DNA of 64,000 nt, taken from Heterocephalus glaber (taxonomy: Eukaryota; Chordata; Mammalia; Rodentia; Bathyergidae). Position 1 is the stretch's first letter. Every line of letters starts with the position of its first letter. The notes under the pieces were generated by a model. The model searched no databases and was not told where the DNA came from. It saw nothing but the letters and a program-made list of their open reading frames with translations. The translations under genes and the position numbers were made by a program. The stretch spans positions 25,993,110 through 26,057,109 of the forward strand of contig NW_004624732.1 in assembly GCF_000247695.1 (NCBI RefSeq). The letters run 5' to 3'. Shown here piece after piece: positions 11,792-22,258 of the stretch.

Positions 11792-12749
11792 TGTGTTAGT
11801 CATCTTTCCATCACTGTGACAAAATACTTTAAATAAGCAATTTAAAAGAGGAAAGGTTTATTTTAGCTCACGTTTTTGAGAAAGGAGATTAGGGCATAGC
11901 AAAGCTGGCTGGCTAAGTGGGTGTGACCTGTGAATTACAAGATCCTAGAACACATCCACAAAACAGTTCCCAGAGCCCTGCACATGGACTTCTCACAAGA
12001 ACATGAGCAGGTTTTCAGTAGGATGGCCTAGACCTGATGTTAGTTTGAAGTGTGGGATCCCAGCAGTGCCTCTCAGGATGCATATGCAGAAGTTCTCACA
12101 GGTTTCTTTGAGATTTGGACAGCGTAAAAGGACACAGGCTTCACAAAGAGCTCCCTATCATGGCTTTCCTTATAATACCCTGCCCTATGTCCTCCAGAGT
12201 GTACTTTTGTCTCACTTTTTCCTCTTTTCCTTAACCTAAATTTGCTCTACAGAGCCAGTTTCTCCCTTACTTGTTACCTTTACTTTTTCAAATAGACTCT
12301 GTCACCACTTTTTGCTCATTTCATTCAATTCTTTGTTCAAGATGAGAAGAACCTGGGACCCAAATCCTGAAGGAGATCCAAGTACCACAAAACCCAGTAA
12401 CATTTATTTGGTGAGCCACTTTTAGAAGGAGCTACCCAGTAACAGTTTCAGCCCATAGTCATTTGGCCTGGTTGCTTTTGAGCCTATGATGAGCCAGACC
12501 AGCATGGTTGGAACCATGCGGTGGAGAAAAGCTGCTCTCTTCATGGAAGCCATGGGACAGGAAGTGGGGTGGGGGGAGAGAAAAGGGCCAAAATCCCAAT
12601 ATACTCTTCAGGGGCATGTTCATAATGATCTACTTTTCCAATGAGGCCTCACCTCCTAAAGGTTGTGCCACCTCCTGGTAGCCCTATGGGTTGGCAACAA
12701 AACCTTTAGCACGTGGCCTTTGGATGCCATTTCAGTTCTAAACCATACA
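11792..12749 (+). mobile_element. LTR A copy split by a ~560-bp insert
   Basis: The first part (11792-11876, starting 'tgtgttagtcatc') and the second (about 12440-12749, with 'cccatagtcatttggcctg', 'cctcacctcctaaagg' and 'ggcctttggatgcc') match two halves of the dispersed LTR A repeat seen at 18201, 46748, 50001 and 54092. The intervening sequence, about 11877-12440, is unrelated to LTR A and could not be classified. The whole unit lies inside the antisense provirus. Confidence 0.6.
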
Positions 12750-13955
12750 TGGTTAACTAACCTAATGCATGTGTAAAATCAATGAGGGGAAGCTGAGAAA
12801 GCAAATTTGATAAGCCTTTCTGCATGGTCTTTTGGTTTTGCAGCAATAAGTTTTTATGGGGTATACCTGTAAAAGAGCCCCCTTAATCACAGCATTTGCC
12901 ATGACCTGGGTCATCGGCATATTCAGTGGGTGGATATCCAATTATCATAAAGCCAGTCCCACATGCCTTGTATATGAGGCATAGCAGCTGCCTCATTTTG
13001 GGTACTCCACTTGACATTTTCAGGAGGAGAGGGTCAGTATCCCTTCTCAGACTTTATAGTGCCTTTTATGCAGTCCACCAAGCTGCCTATACCCTTGGGA
13101 GTAGCTTGCTGAGTGCCTGGATTACACAGCCATCCAAAGTTGTTGCACAGTGAACTGTGGGTCCGGCCTTGACTCAAGCGTGCTTGTCAACTCTGCAGCA
13201 TACAATCCGTAGATGTTGCCCCTAAACTAGTTGATCTCACAATCTGTGTTAGTGAAGGCTCTTCAGGAAACTGAAGATACCCATATGCAAAATGAAACAG
13301 CTCCTTCACACTATGCCCCCTTGCTTCAATAGTTTCTTGGTTTTGCCTCCCTCCATGTTGCCAGATGCTCAGGTCTTTACTGCCTGGCATTCCCCAAGAA
13401 TGCAGGAAACAATCTTTGGTGGAAAGAAAAGGGCTTATTCCAACCTAGCTCTGAAGGAAAAAAGGGGACTTTTCCCCCAGTCTTTGTCTCACTGTGTTCA
13501 GGTGTGCAAGACCTTTTATTGCAAGGAAGAGAGGGGAAGTGAGACACAGACAAAAGGACAAGAAAATTCTAGGGTTGTTTCATTCCCTGATCATTCAAAG
13601 GTCCTTCTCTCCCTGTGGAGAGGAAACCACACCCTGACCCCCTGGGACCAGCATCTGCAAGGCTTTTGGACAGATACCCAGCTTTCTGACAGAGTTGTTA
13701 CTTTTCTGCCCATTCATCTTGATACAGGGGGAATAGATGTAACTCCCTAACCTGCTAGATAGAAACTTGAGTTTGTGTTCTCTAAAATGGAAGAACAAAT
13801 TCTAGGAACAACGGAGGTTAAGAGTAGGAAGAATTTATGGAGAGAAAGATAGCTCTCTAAGACAGAGACAGAAAGGGCACCAGAAAGTGGGTTGCTCACC
13901 CACCCTGCTTCTCAAAGGTGTTTTATGAGACAAAGTCACAAGGTGAGGAGGGTAC
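12750..13955. other. provirus interior, unclassified
   Basis: No recognisable protein motif or SINE was found. The position corresponds to the gag side of the antisense provirus. The T-rich and A-rich pockets and short open frames show no family resemblance that I can defend. Confidence 0.35.
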
Positions 13956-14140
13956 AAAGTGGGACAAAACTATAGTCAATCAGTAAGATTACAAGTACAG
14001 TTGCTTAGGTGATATTGGTCAAATGGGGAATCACAAGGTAGACATGAGGTGGGACAAAACTATGATCAACCAATAAGATTACAACAAGTATAGTCACTTA
14101 GGTAATACTGATTAAATGGGGGATCAAATGGGGAAGCAAG
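13956..14140 (+). repeat. 90-bp tandem duplication
   Basis: Two imperfect direct copies of about 90 bp begin with 'gtgggacaaaactat' at 13959 and 14049. Each contains a CAAT-like 'tcaatcagtaag' or 'caaccaataag' motif, followed by 'ttaggt' and 'aaatgggg'. A TATA-like 'gcatataagg' lies downstream near 14157. The layout resembles a duplicated enhancer of a retroviral LTR, but no LTR ends were found, so this is only suggestive. Confidence 0.7.
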
Positions 14141-14994
14141 TCAAATGGGGGTAGCAAGCATATAAGGAACTAACAAGGATTATTGATAAGGGATGCGTCA
14201 AGGACCTTTCCTTGAAGGGATGGGTTAAGGTCTTGGTCCCCTACCTAGGTGACTGATACCTATTTAGGATATCAATCACTGCTATTCATCCCTAGGGAAA
14301 GTGAGTGTAATAGTTTCTCTGTTTTTGTAATGCTAACCTGTGAATATGCCTTAGTTGTTTTCTATGTTGAGGGCCTGCTTTGTCTAACTGCCTTATAATA
14401 CTTTCTAACTAATTAAGCTATCTACAATAATCTGAGATGAGGAGAGGAGGGGGTGGTGGATTTCATTCTGGCCTTGAGAAAGTTGGAGAAGCAGCCATCA
14501 CTAAAAGAAAAAAAATTTTATCTTTTAAAGATCCATTTTATCCTCTCTATTACAGTTATGTAGACTAGCTTTTTGGTGACCACAGGTTTCAGCCATACTT
14601 TCTATTGCCCTTGCATAATTTTTCTTTTGATGGGGACAGATGTGTGGGTAATGGCAGAAGTCAGATTCGCTAAAATCTGAGCTTAGTCTAGTATCAAGGT
14701 CTGACCCAGCACCCTCTTTTAATTTTATTTTAGCTATTGCAGTTAGCAATAAGCAAGAGATTGTGTTTTTATCTTTTAAATGTTAGTTCGTATTCCTTAT
14801 GCATCCTGCGAACCAGCTTCCAGAAGCTGAATCCATCTCTAAATTCCATTGGTAACTTTTACTTTCACAGCACAGCTACTGCTCCTTATAAGGAGGGACC
14901 GCATGGCCACCAGGAGTCAAAGCTTCCTCGTTCCTCACCCTTTCATCCTTCTTTTTCCCAAATTGTTTCCATGAGCCAGGGCTATTGCAGCAAA
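14141..14994. other. provirus leader region, nothing identified
   Basis: A/T-rich sequence between the tandem duplication and the primer binding site. The short open frames have no recognisable similarity. Confidence 0.35.
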
Positions 14995-15013
14995 TCCCAC
15001 CTCCCTGACACCA
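14995..15013 (-). other. tRNA-Leu-like primer binding site of the provirus
   Basis: The minus strand reads 'tggtgtcagggaggtggga'. This is close to the TGGTGTCAG...GTGGGA primer site known for ERVL elements, which prime from tRNA-Leu. It abuts the right LTR on the side expected for an antisense provirus. Confidence 0.55.
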
Positions 15014-15879
15014 ACTATAAGGAAAAATAATTCATTTTGCTCTTCTACACTATCACAATATTTTAGGTCACCAAATGTGTGGGTTTTGCCAACTCTCAAT
15101 CTTTTCTCTGATTCTCCTGTGGATCCCATCAGGAGGTCTTACAGTTCCATGCAATTCTGACACTCCTCAGTGCAGACACTGCAGGTATAGAGCTCAGCGC
15201 CACAAGGATATCTCTGTTTCGGATGCCTTTCAGGTTACTCATAGTTTCTGTCCCACTTGGCTACAAATCATAGGTTCCCACTACCCTCTTTTTGGATTTG
15301 ATCATTTGTTAGAGTGGCTCTCAGAACCCACGAAAACCATTTACTTACTATTGCTGATTTATTACAAAGGATATTTTAAATATTTAATGAAAAGATTTAA
15401 ACAAAGGACATTTTAAATATTTAATGAACTATTTTCTTTCATTACAAATGAACATCAGATGAAGAGATATATAGGACAGTGTTCAGGAGGGTCTGAAGTA
15501 TAGGAGCTTCTGTCCGCTTGGAGTTGGGGTGGCTGCCCTCTTGGTATGTGGATGAGTCCTTGTTCATAAACCTGAAAGCTCCCTCAACTCCATGTTTTGG
15601 GGTTTTTATGGAAGCTGCATACCATGGGGATGGTTGATTAAACTCTTGGCCATTGATGATCAATCTTTATCCACTATCCTCTCCCTGGAGGTAGGTGGTA
15701 CGTGGGCAGTGGTGGGTCTGAAAGTTACAACTCTACAGTCACATAGTTGGTTACCTTAGCAGCCAATCCCCAGCCTGTGGTTAGCTAGGGGCCATCAATC
15801 AACTTATTAGCATATAAAAAGATGCTTGACATGTGAAGCTGAAGTTCTGAAGTAGTCACGTCCATCTCAAAGACATCAT

Positions 15880-16066
15880 GTCACAGGCCTATGTTCCCAG
15901 TCATTTGAGAGGTTGAGGCAGGAGGACCATAAGTTTGAGTCCAGCCTGGGCAACTTAGCAATTTAGTGAGACCATGTCTCAAAATTTAAAAGTCAAAACA
16001 AAGCAAAAAGAGTTGGAGATGTAGCTCAGTACAAAGACTCAAGTTTCAATCTGCAATCTATACTCC
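15880..16066 (+). mobile_element. B1-dID dimeric SINE
   Basis: The left half is B1-like ('tttgagaggttgaggcaggaggacc', 'gagtccagcctgggcaa', 'gaccatgtctcaaa'). It is followed by an ID-like right half ('gttggagatgtagctcagt'). Such B1 plus ID dimers are described from squirrels and dormice. It is followed by a C-rich run at 16065-16082. Confidence 0.8.
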
Positions 16067-16132
16067 CCCCCCCCCCCGCCCCAAAGATGCTGCATATTCT
16101 TTGAGCTTGGCTGAGTAAAACATTTTGACTGT

Positions 16133-16220
16133 GGGCTGGGGATTTAGCTCACTGGTGCTGTGCCTGCCTGGAAAGTGCAAGGTCCTGAGTTCAATTCCTA
16201 GTACTGAAAGAAAAAAAATA
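16133..16220 (+). mobile_element. ID SINE
   Basis: It has the complete ID body 'gggctggggatttagctcactgg ... aaggtcctgagttcaattcc' and an A-rich tail. Confidence 0.9.
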
Positions 16221-16227
16221 GTCATTT

Positions 16228-16425
16228 ACTCTCTCCCAGCCCCAGGGCTGGGGGATTGAACCTAGGGACTCTCTACCCCTGAGCTACATCTCTAGCTCCT
16301 TTTTATTTTTATTTTGAGATAGGGTTTTGGTAAATTGCCCAGGCTGCTCTGAAACTTGTGATAATGCTGCCTCAGCCTCCCAGAGTGTGGGATTACAAGC
16401 ATGTGACACCACACCTGGCTAGTTA
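16228..16425 (-). mobile_element. B1-dID dimeric SINE, minus strand
   Basis: On the plus strand the ID-like half comes first ('ggggattgaacctagggactct', 'ctacccctgagctacatctctagc') and the B1 half follows ('gagatagggttttggtaaattgcccaggctg', 'gcctcagcctcccagagtg'). This is the reverse complement of the B1-dID layout. Confidence 0.85.
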
Positions 16426-16535
16426 ACCTAATACCCTTGTGACTATTAGGTAAATGTCTCAGAAAGTATTGCTAAATTTATCACACCTCCAATCTCTACC
16501 AACCCGAAGGCTAAGATTGCTACAAAATAACACCC

Positions 16536-16685
16536 GAAAGTCTGCTTGGTGGCCAATGCCAGTAATCCCAGCACATGGGAGGCTGAGGTAGAAGGATCAG
16601 GAGTTTGAGTCTTGCCTGGGCTATATAATAAATTCAAGGTCAGCCTGGACTACATAGAAAACTCTGTTTCAATAAACAAACAAAA
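16536..16685 (+). mobile_element. B1 SINE
   Basis: B1 (7SL RNA-derived) strings: 'ccaatgccagtaatcccagcac', 'gggaggctgaggtagaaggatcagg', 'aaggtcagcctggactacat' and an 'aaacaaacaaaa' tail. Confidence 0.85.
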
Positions 16686-16701
16686 GATAACAACTAGTCC
16701 C

Positions 16702-17144
16702 TGACAGGTCCTCTGAGTCGGACCCCCACCAAATGAGAAGGGAACCCCCCCCCAAGCAGACTGCTACCCCTATCTGTAGGAGCACAGCAATAACAGAAAG
16801 CCAGCAGCCATCCCACTTAGCTACACTTTCAAGAAAGCTGATTCCAAGAAAAACCGTAAGAGACTTGCTGCCTAGCTCCCACCCTACTGCTCCCACCACC
16901 ACCCTGTTTATCAGCCAGCCCCAGGCCCATCACCCATGGGACTTTACAATTTTCCACACTCTGGACCAATCCTCCCTCCCCTACCTAAACTCCCCTATAT
17001 CAGCCACACATACCCTCCTTTTGGGGCCAACAGTCTTTTTGCACTTCTCCCATCTGCTCCCAGATAGCAGCAATAAACTCTTCACCAGTTACTTGAACTT
17101 TGCCTGCCTCAGTGGTCTCACTTGTGCCTCAGTCTGACCTTACA
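16702..17144 (+). mobile_element. solo LTR of a separate endogenous retrovirus
   Basis: The 443-bp unit starts with TG (16702) and ends with CA (17144). It is flanked by perfect 5-bp target duplications, gtccc, at 16697-16701 and 17145-17149. It contains an AATAAA polyadenylation signal at 17072-17077 followed by a T/G-rich stretch, in the usual place near the R region. It is unrelated to LTR A and to the ERVL-type LTR. It looks class I or II like, but the family was not determined. Confidence 0.75.
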
Positions 17145-17482
17145 GTCCCTAGAGAACATTTTGTGCTTTGCTGGGCCAAACCTCCCTAATGCTTTACCAA
17201 TGAATTTGATAAATGTATCAATTTATGAATTTTGTTGTTCTTTGGCCATAAACACTTGTGTACATTTTCACAGTGGAACTTGTCATCCAGGGTAAATTGA
17301 CTGTGTTCTGGGGCACAGTCACTCATACTTGGCTAAGAGTAAACTGCTTTCTTATTTTCTTTAAAGGAGAGTTATTTTACTTTGACAAATATTTTTGGAA
17401 ATTCCAATGGTTTTAAGGGGCTGTGCGTCAGGAAATGAAGGTAGAAACCAAAACATATATTTCTTATTATATCACAATATCA

Positions 17483-18200
17483 TAGTCACTGAAGCCACCA
17501 TCAAACTTTGGGATGACAATGGCCCCAGCTAACATCTGCATGGCACCCCATTAGGACAGCCTGGTGAAGCCTTCCTCAAGTTCCCAACCTGCAAACACTG
17601 TGGAAAGTAACATGGATTACAGTTGTTCTAAAACACTGGGTTTTGAGGCAGGGTATCATATAGGATTGTGTCAAAACACAAAATCACACAAAATCACACC
17701 TTAGTTAGCTTTCAATTTTGATTCTAGGACCAGGCAACACCTCATTCTATAAAATAGAATGAATGTTCCCTACAAGCTGAGCAGACGAGGTTGTCCTTGG
17801 AGATGGAAAAGGGCTGAGGAAAGCAGAAACAGAACAGAAACGGGACAGATTGCTTCAAAATCTACTTTCTTTGTAAAGGTTAAAGCAGAAGGGACTTCTT
17901 AAACATCCCAGCTAAAGCTGGCCTGCTTAGGGATTTGGCTGCCTCTCTTCTGATCTTCAGAGAGTCAGCCAAACAACTTAGTGATGTGGAACTTCAGCAT
18001 GGGTGACTCCACTGTGGGTCGGTCCTGCCAAGTGCGGGAGCCCAGTTCAAACCAATGTCCTCCTATACATTTTATTGAGCAGTAAATTAATACAATATCA
18101 GAGATGAGATTTGAGCCAGATAATCCAATTCCAGAATCCAAGATCTTAATTTTGCATACCACTGTATGCACACTCCCTTGAACTTGAGAAGAATGTAAGA
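17483..18200. other. non-coding, nothing identified
   Basis: Unique-looking sequence between the provirus edge and the next LTR A copy. There is no reading frame of interest and no recognised repeat. Confidence 0.4.
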
Positions 18201-18638
18201 TGTCTTAGTTACTTCCTTGTTGCTGAGATGTCATTGTGATATCCACAAGTTCAAGGAAGAAAGGTGTATTTTGGCTCATAGTTTGTAGAGGTTTCAGTCC
18301 ATAATCAGCTGGGTCCAAGGCAGGGTGGGATGGTGGAGGAGAATTAGTGTATGGCAAAGCAGGCAGAAAGCAGCAAGCAGCAAGCCTCCTTTTCCCTTTT
18401 ATCCCATCCAGCCTACAAGCCTTGTGGATGGTACTACTCACACCTAGGGTAGGGCTTACCATTACCACATCCAGAACTATGCTAAATGAATTAGTGGACA
18501 AATCCAATACCACATACCCTTAATCCCAGTATCACGCCTTTAATCTACATTTACACAATTTAGATCCAGCCACTTCCAAAAAGCCCCACCTATAACCTCA
18601 TGAGTCTTTGGGGGGCCATCTAGATATAAGCCATAACA
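18201..18638 (+). mobile_element. LTR A copy (solo LTR-like repeat)
   Basis: It starts 'tgtcttagttactt', runs through 'tttggctcatagtttgtagaggtttcagtccataatcagctgg', and ends '...ccataaca'. The TG...CA ends and near-matching 5-bp flanks (taaga / aaaga) fit a solo LTR. Shares its layout with the copies at 46748, 50001 and 54092. Confidence 0.7.
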
Positions 18639-18667
18639 AAAGATTAGAATTTTTATTTTATAGATTT

Positions 18668-18962
18668 TTGTTGTGATGTCCCCACCCCCCCAGAACTAGG
18701 GATTAAACCCAGGGCCTCTCCATTGAGCTATATCCCCAGATCTTTTTAATTTTAATTAATTAATTTTTTTTTGGTACTGGGAATTGAATTCAGGGCCTTG
18801 TGCTTGTGAGGCAGGCAGTGGAACCAATGAGCTAAATCCCCAGCCCCTTTAATTTTAATTTTTGAAACAGGGTCTTGCTAAGTCACTAAATTGCCCCCAC
18901 TGGGCTTGAACTTATGATCCTTCTGCCTCAGCCTTCCAGAGTGCAGGGATTTATAGGCTTTA
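18668..18962 (-). mobile_element. B1-dID SINE, minus strand, with a nested ID
   Basis: The ID-like half (about 18680-18745) and the B1 half (about 18855-18962: 'gaaacagggtcttgctaagtcac', 'ctgcctcagccttccagagtg') are separated by a second ID insertion at 18765-18845. The order is the reverse complement of B1-dID. Confidence 0.75.
18765..18845 (-). mobile_element. ID SINE nested in the B1-dID
   Basis: A T-run followed by 'ggtactgggaattgaattcagggcc', 'gaggcaggcagtggaaccaatgagctaaatccccagcccc', the reverse complement of the squirrel-type ID. Confidence 0.88.
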
Positions 18963-18987
18963 GTATTTTTTAAAACTGAAAATAAGA

Positions 18988-18994
18988 ATGAGAT

Positions 18995-19029
<35 letters not shown>

Positions 19030-19048
19030 TCTATCTATTTATTTATTT
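18988..19048 (+). repeat. ATTT microsatellite
   Basis: About 15 units of ATTT with two interruptions ('ctatctattt'). On the minus strand it forms the A-rich tail of the adjoining B1. Confidence 0.9.
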
Positions 19049-19180
19049 GAGACAGGGTCTTGCTTTGTAGTTCAGGCTGGCCCTGGGCTCTCTGTGTAAC
19101 CCAGGCTGGCCTCGAACTCGAGATCCTGTCTCAGGCTTCTGGTTACCTGTGATTATACACATGTGCTACCTTGCCTAGCA
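19049..19180 (-). mobile_element. B1 SINE, minus strand
   Basis: 'gagacagggtcttgctttgtag', 'gtaacccaggctggcctcgaactcgagatcc' and 'tgattatacacatgtgctacc' are the reverse complement of a B1. Confidence 0.9.
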
Positions 19181-20559
19181 GGGAACATTTCAACCTTTGG
19201 ATAACTGCTTGCTGTCCCTTTCACCACTCTGCTCTGGCTTTCTTGATTTTCTTTGCCACTCTTTTCTTTAGGCTTTCTCCCCTTCCCATTCTAACAGCTC
19301 TTTGTCTCCTTCTACCTGGTCCCTGCCCCTTCTTTTTCCCACCTGTCTCTCCCCCTCCTTGTCCCCAACTATCTCCCTCCTCCTCCTCCTCCCCAAGCCT
19401 GTCCTGCTCCCTGCTCCTCATCTGTCATGGCTCAGTGACTGAAGACTGGAGTGGGGTCAGGACAGGTGAATCCGGGGAAGCTTTTGCCACTTCCAAGCAG
19501 TGTCACTGCCCAGGAAAGTGACTTGATCTTCTTAAATCACATTTCATTTACATCTTTCAAAATAGGAAAAATAATAAGACCCCTAAATATCTCCCCAGCA
19601 TTGCTTATAAGGGTAAAATTTTAAAAGTAACTCAAATATACATCAATAGGAAATGACACGGATTAAGTAGTAAATATAAATAAAACGTATGTGAATCATT
19701 TCATGTGCTGGAGTAGTGTGCATTTACTGAAAGAATAAGACTGAGCTGCATGTCAAGTATGGAAAGCTGTGCACGGCATGGTGCCTGGGAAGTACCAGTG
19801 AGCGAGAAAGCTGTCAACAACATGTGCAGAACAGGCCCCCTTCGATAATTATTGTACCAACCACCGATGCACTGTACAGGACAGACACCAAATTCCTAAT
19901 AATGGTCATCCTGGGGGACTAAGAGTGAAAGGGAGAAGTATTTGGGGTATTTTTTGACTTCAGACTCCTATGCCTTATTTAAATATTTTTAAAAACCTGT
20001 ATCAAGTTTTACTAAAATTTTTTGGAAGGAAAGAAAAACCTTTTGCTAGTCCTTTTCCCAGAACGCTGAATATCAAGTGACACAGTGCACAGGACAGCCC
20101 TGGTGCTTAGGAAAGAGTGTGTGTGGGCTGTGGGGCTAGGGCATTAGTTCTACTCCTGCCCTATCATGGGCCCCTTGGTCCACCTACCTTCTTGTCCTGA
20201 TGCTTCTCCCTGGTGCCTCCCCCGAGCTCCCTTTCCACTTTCCAGCCCTCCTTTTCTCATAGGTCTTAGAGCCAGTCCAGGGTTCTGCTATCGCCTCCTC
20301 TACCCTCAAGCTCTCTGCTTAGATGAGGAGCTGGCTGGAAGATACACATGGGAACTCCCTGTGGCTGCCCTCACCCTACCATCTCCCAGGGCCACATGGG
20401 AGGTCCCCAGGTGCTCTGCTCTCAGCCTGCAGCACCTGTTCCCCCAGAGCCCTGGGTTCTCTGCAGAGACTTGAGAGTGGCTTCTTGGAGCAGGGCAGGA
20501 GCAGTGCCTGGCCAGCAGGCCGCCAAAGCCCTCAGGAATTGCTACACGGTGTTGCACCC
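19181..20559. other. non-coding, nothing firm
   Basis: A pyrimidine-rich stretch lies near 19310-19410. The segment 19560-20000 is A/T-rich and faintly recalls an eroded L1 3' part ('acatcaataggaaatgacacggattaa'). No gene is visible. Confidence 0.4.
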
Positions 20560-20720
20560 AGAGTTGACAGATGGAGTCATATGGGCAGACTAATTATATT
20601 TTTCCTGGGCATTTGTGAGTCTGCAGGAGCTTAATTTATGTATTAATTACATCTCAGAGCTTAATGAAGGAGTGAGTGCACCTCAGACAGCCTTCGAGTT
20701 TTATTAGGAGGCATGGCACA
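20560..20720. promoter_or_regulatory. candidate conserved regulatory element, homeodomain-motif rich
   Basis: An A/T-rich island in G/C-rich surroundings. It holds two TAATTA cores (20591-20596 and 20644-20649) and the direct repeat gagcttaat at 20627-20635 and 20657-20665, exactly 30 bp apart. It has no repeat signature and no coding frame. The enhancer idea is inferred from composition and motifs only. Confidence 0.3.
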
Positions 20721-22258
20721 TATATTTGCCTCTGGAAGGAAACAGCTGCCTAAACTCCCCTCTGAGTAGCCAGTGGACCTTGGGGAAGCAGAACTCCTCA
20801 GATGGCACAGGTGGGGGCCCAGGAGGGCCAGGCTGTAGGTCAGCTTTGTGGGCAGACTCCAGGATGGGCTGAGTGCTCTGGGCACTGTCTCCATCAGAAG
20901 GAAGCAGCCCCCTGCTGTGCTCCAAAGCTCCAACTGCCTCAGGCACAGTGGGCTTCCTCCCTGATGGGCTGTGGGTAAGTGGGCTGCACTGAGGCCCAAC
21001 ATGGAACCCTGGAGCTTCTGGAAGGGAGTCATGTGCAGTAGTGTCCCCTCAGAGAGCCCCACATGTGGCTTTGGGCCTCACTGGGGTCTGTGGAAGGACA
21101 GGTTCTGCCTTTCTTTCTCCAGGCTGATTTGGTGGGATCCGACTTGTTATGAAACTGAGGAGGCTAGAGTAGAAAGGACCCTTGAAGAGATCAGAGTTGG
21201 CAGAAAGAAAGCTACATTCTTGCAAGTCAGGCAATAGGGTCTGGGGCTCCTTAATTCTCTATTTCTTGTCCCCCTGGTGTTTATAAGGCCTTGACTGCAG
21301 CTCCTGTCCTGTGTGGTGGGGTAGGAAGTGAGAAAAGGGTCTTGAGACTATGCTTTGGCCAGTTTTCATGGAGGAAGCAGCCCCATGTGTTGTTTGTATC
21401 AACATGGTCACCAGTGAGAGAACAGAAGTAAGGGCCCAGGACTGGGGTAGTGCCCCTCCTATCTTGTAGCACCCTGTGGGCTGGATCAGGAGATCTGTTC
21501 TGGAGGAAGCATAGCCCTCAAAGAGCTGAAGCAAGGCCCACGGCTGTTGAGTGCCTGGGGCCTGACAGACAGGTGTCCAGGCAGTGGCAGGCCGTGAGCA
21601 AAGAGCAGAGGCGAAGAGGTGACACCAGCTGCTGGCAGATGGATCCCTGGCCATCTGCACCCCCATCGCTCCCCACTGTGCTGGCTCTTTCAAGGGTTAG
21701 GAGGCTCCCTGCAGGATAGGGCTGCCTTAGGTATCTGGTATGAACTTCCACAAGTTGTCACTGACAGGTGACTCTAAATGGTGAGTACAGGATGGGACTT
21801 GACATCTGTGAGGACTGTACGGATAGAAAAAATGTGATTTGGGGCTCAATGTGACTTGGGCACGTCTACCCAAATGAGGCTCTTTTTTGTCTGCCTTGTT
21901 CACTGCACTCCAAGAACCTAGAGGGTTTAGAGTGGAGCTCAGTGGTGGAGCGCTTGCCCAGGGTTCCATCCTCAGGACCACACGAAAAAGGAAAAGTTTT
22001 AGTTCAATTGCAAACATATTTCAAATATATTCTTGACTAAATCTATCAAGAACCAAGTGCAGAGCGCTGGGCATTAAATGAGAACATAGTAGGCAATGTT
22101 AGAAAAGTTGGTTATAGCTGTCCCCAAATCATCTTTTGGGCATAACTGATGAATAGGTGGTTGATGAGTGTCAGAGAGACTCTGTCACTTGGCCCAAATT
22201 ACACAACTAATTAATAAAGGCTGGGCTCTTGGCTAGGAATATTAATCTGTCATTCTTT
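20721..22258. other. non-coding; one old ID remnant
   Basis: G/C-moderate sequence with several open frames of up to 144 codons but no recognisable protein. An eroded ID-like piece ('gtggagctcagtggtggagcgcttgcccaggg', near 21930-21995) can be made out. Confidence 0.45.

Larger units (their letters stand above)
7900..17482 (-). mobile_element. antisense ERVL-type provirus, fragmented by later insertions
   Basis: Two homologous terminal repeats in the same orientation lie at about 7900-8326 and 15014-17482. Read on the minus strand, the left repeat is preceded by a purine run (complement of 8327-8338) that suits a polypurine tract. The right repeat is followed by a tRNA-Leu-like primer site (complement of 14995-15013). 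An integrase remnant lies between them on the minus strand at 9590-10200. These four features agree on one orientation. Removing the nested LTR A (about 1 kb with its own insert) and the 15.8-17.4 kb SINE/LTR nest leaves roughly 7 kb, a normal ERVL length. All reading frames are broken. The family is inferred; gag and env were not identified. Confidence 0.65.
15014..17482 (-). repeat. right (5') LTR of the antisense provirus, interrupted
   Basis: The first segment, 15014 to about 15815, and the last, about 17380-17482, join into one LTR matching the left copy. The last segment carries 'ttggaaattccaatggttttaaggg' and 'gtcaggaaatgaagg', which correspond to 8239-8282 of the left LTR. The 1.56 kb between them is a nest of later insertions (SINEs and one solo LTR). 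The outer edge ends in CA at 17482. Confidence 0.65.

Noticed and set aside
12926..13153. 75-codon frame possibly from a retroviral gag
   Set aside because: No gag motif could be recognised on either strand; assigned only as provirus interior by position.
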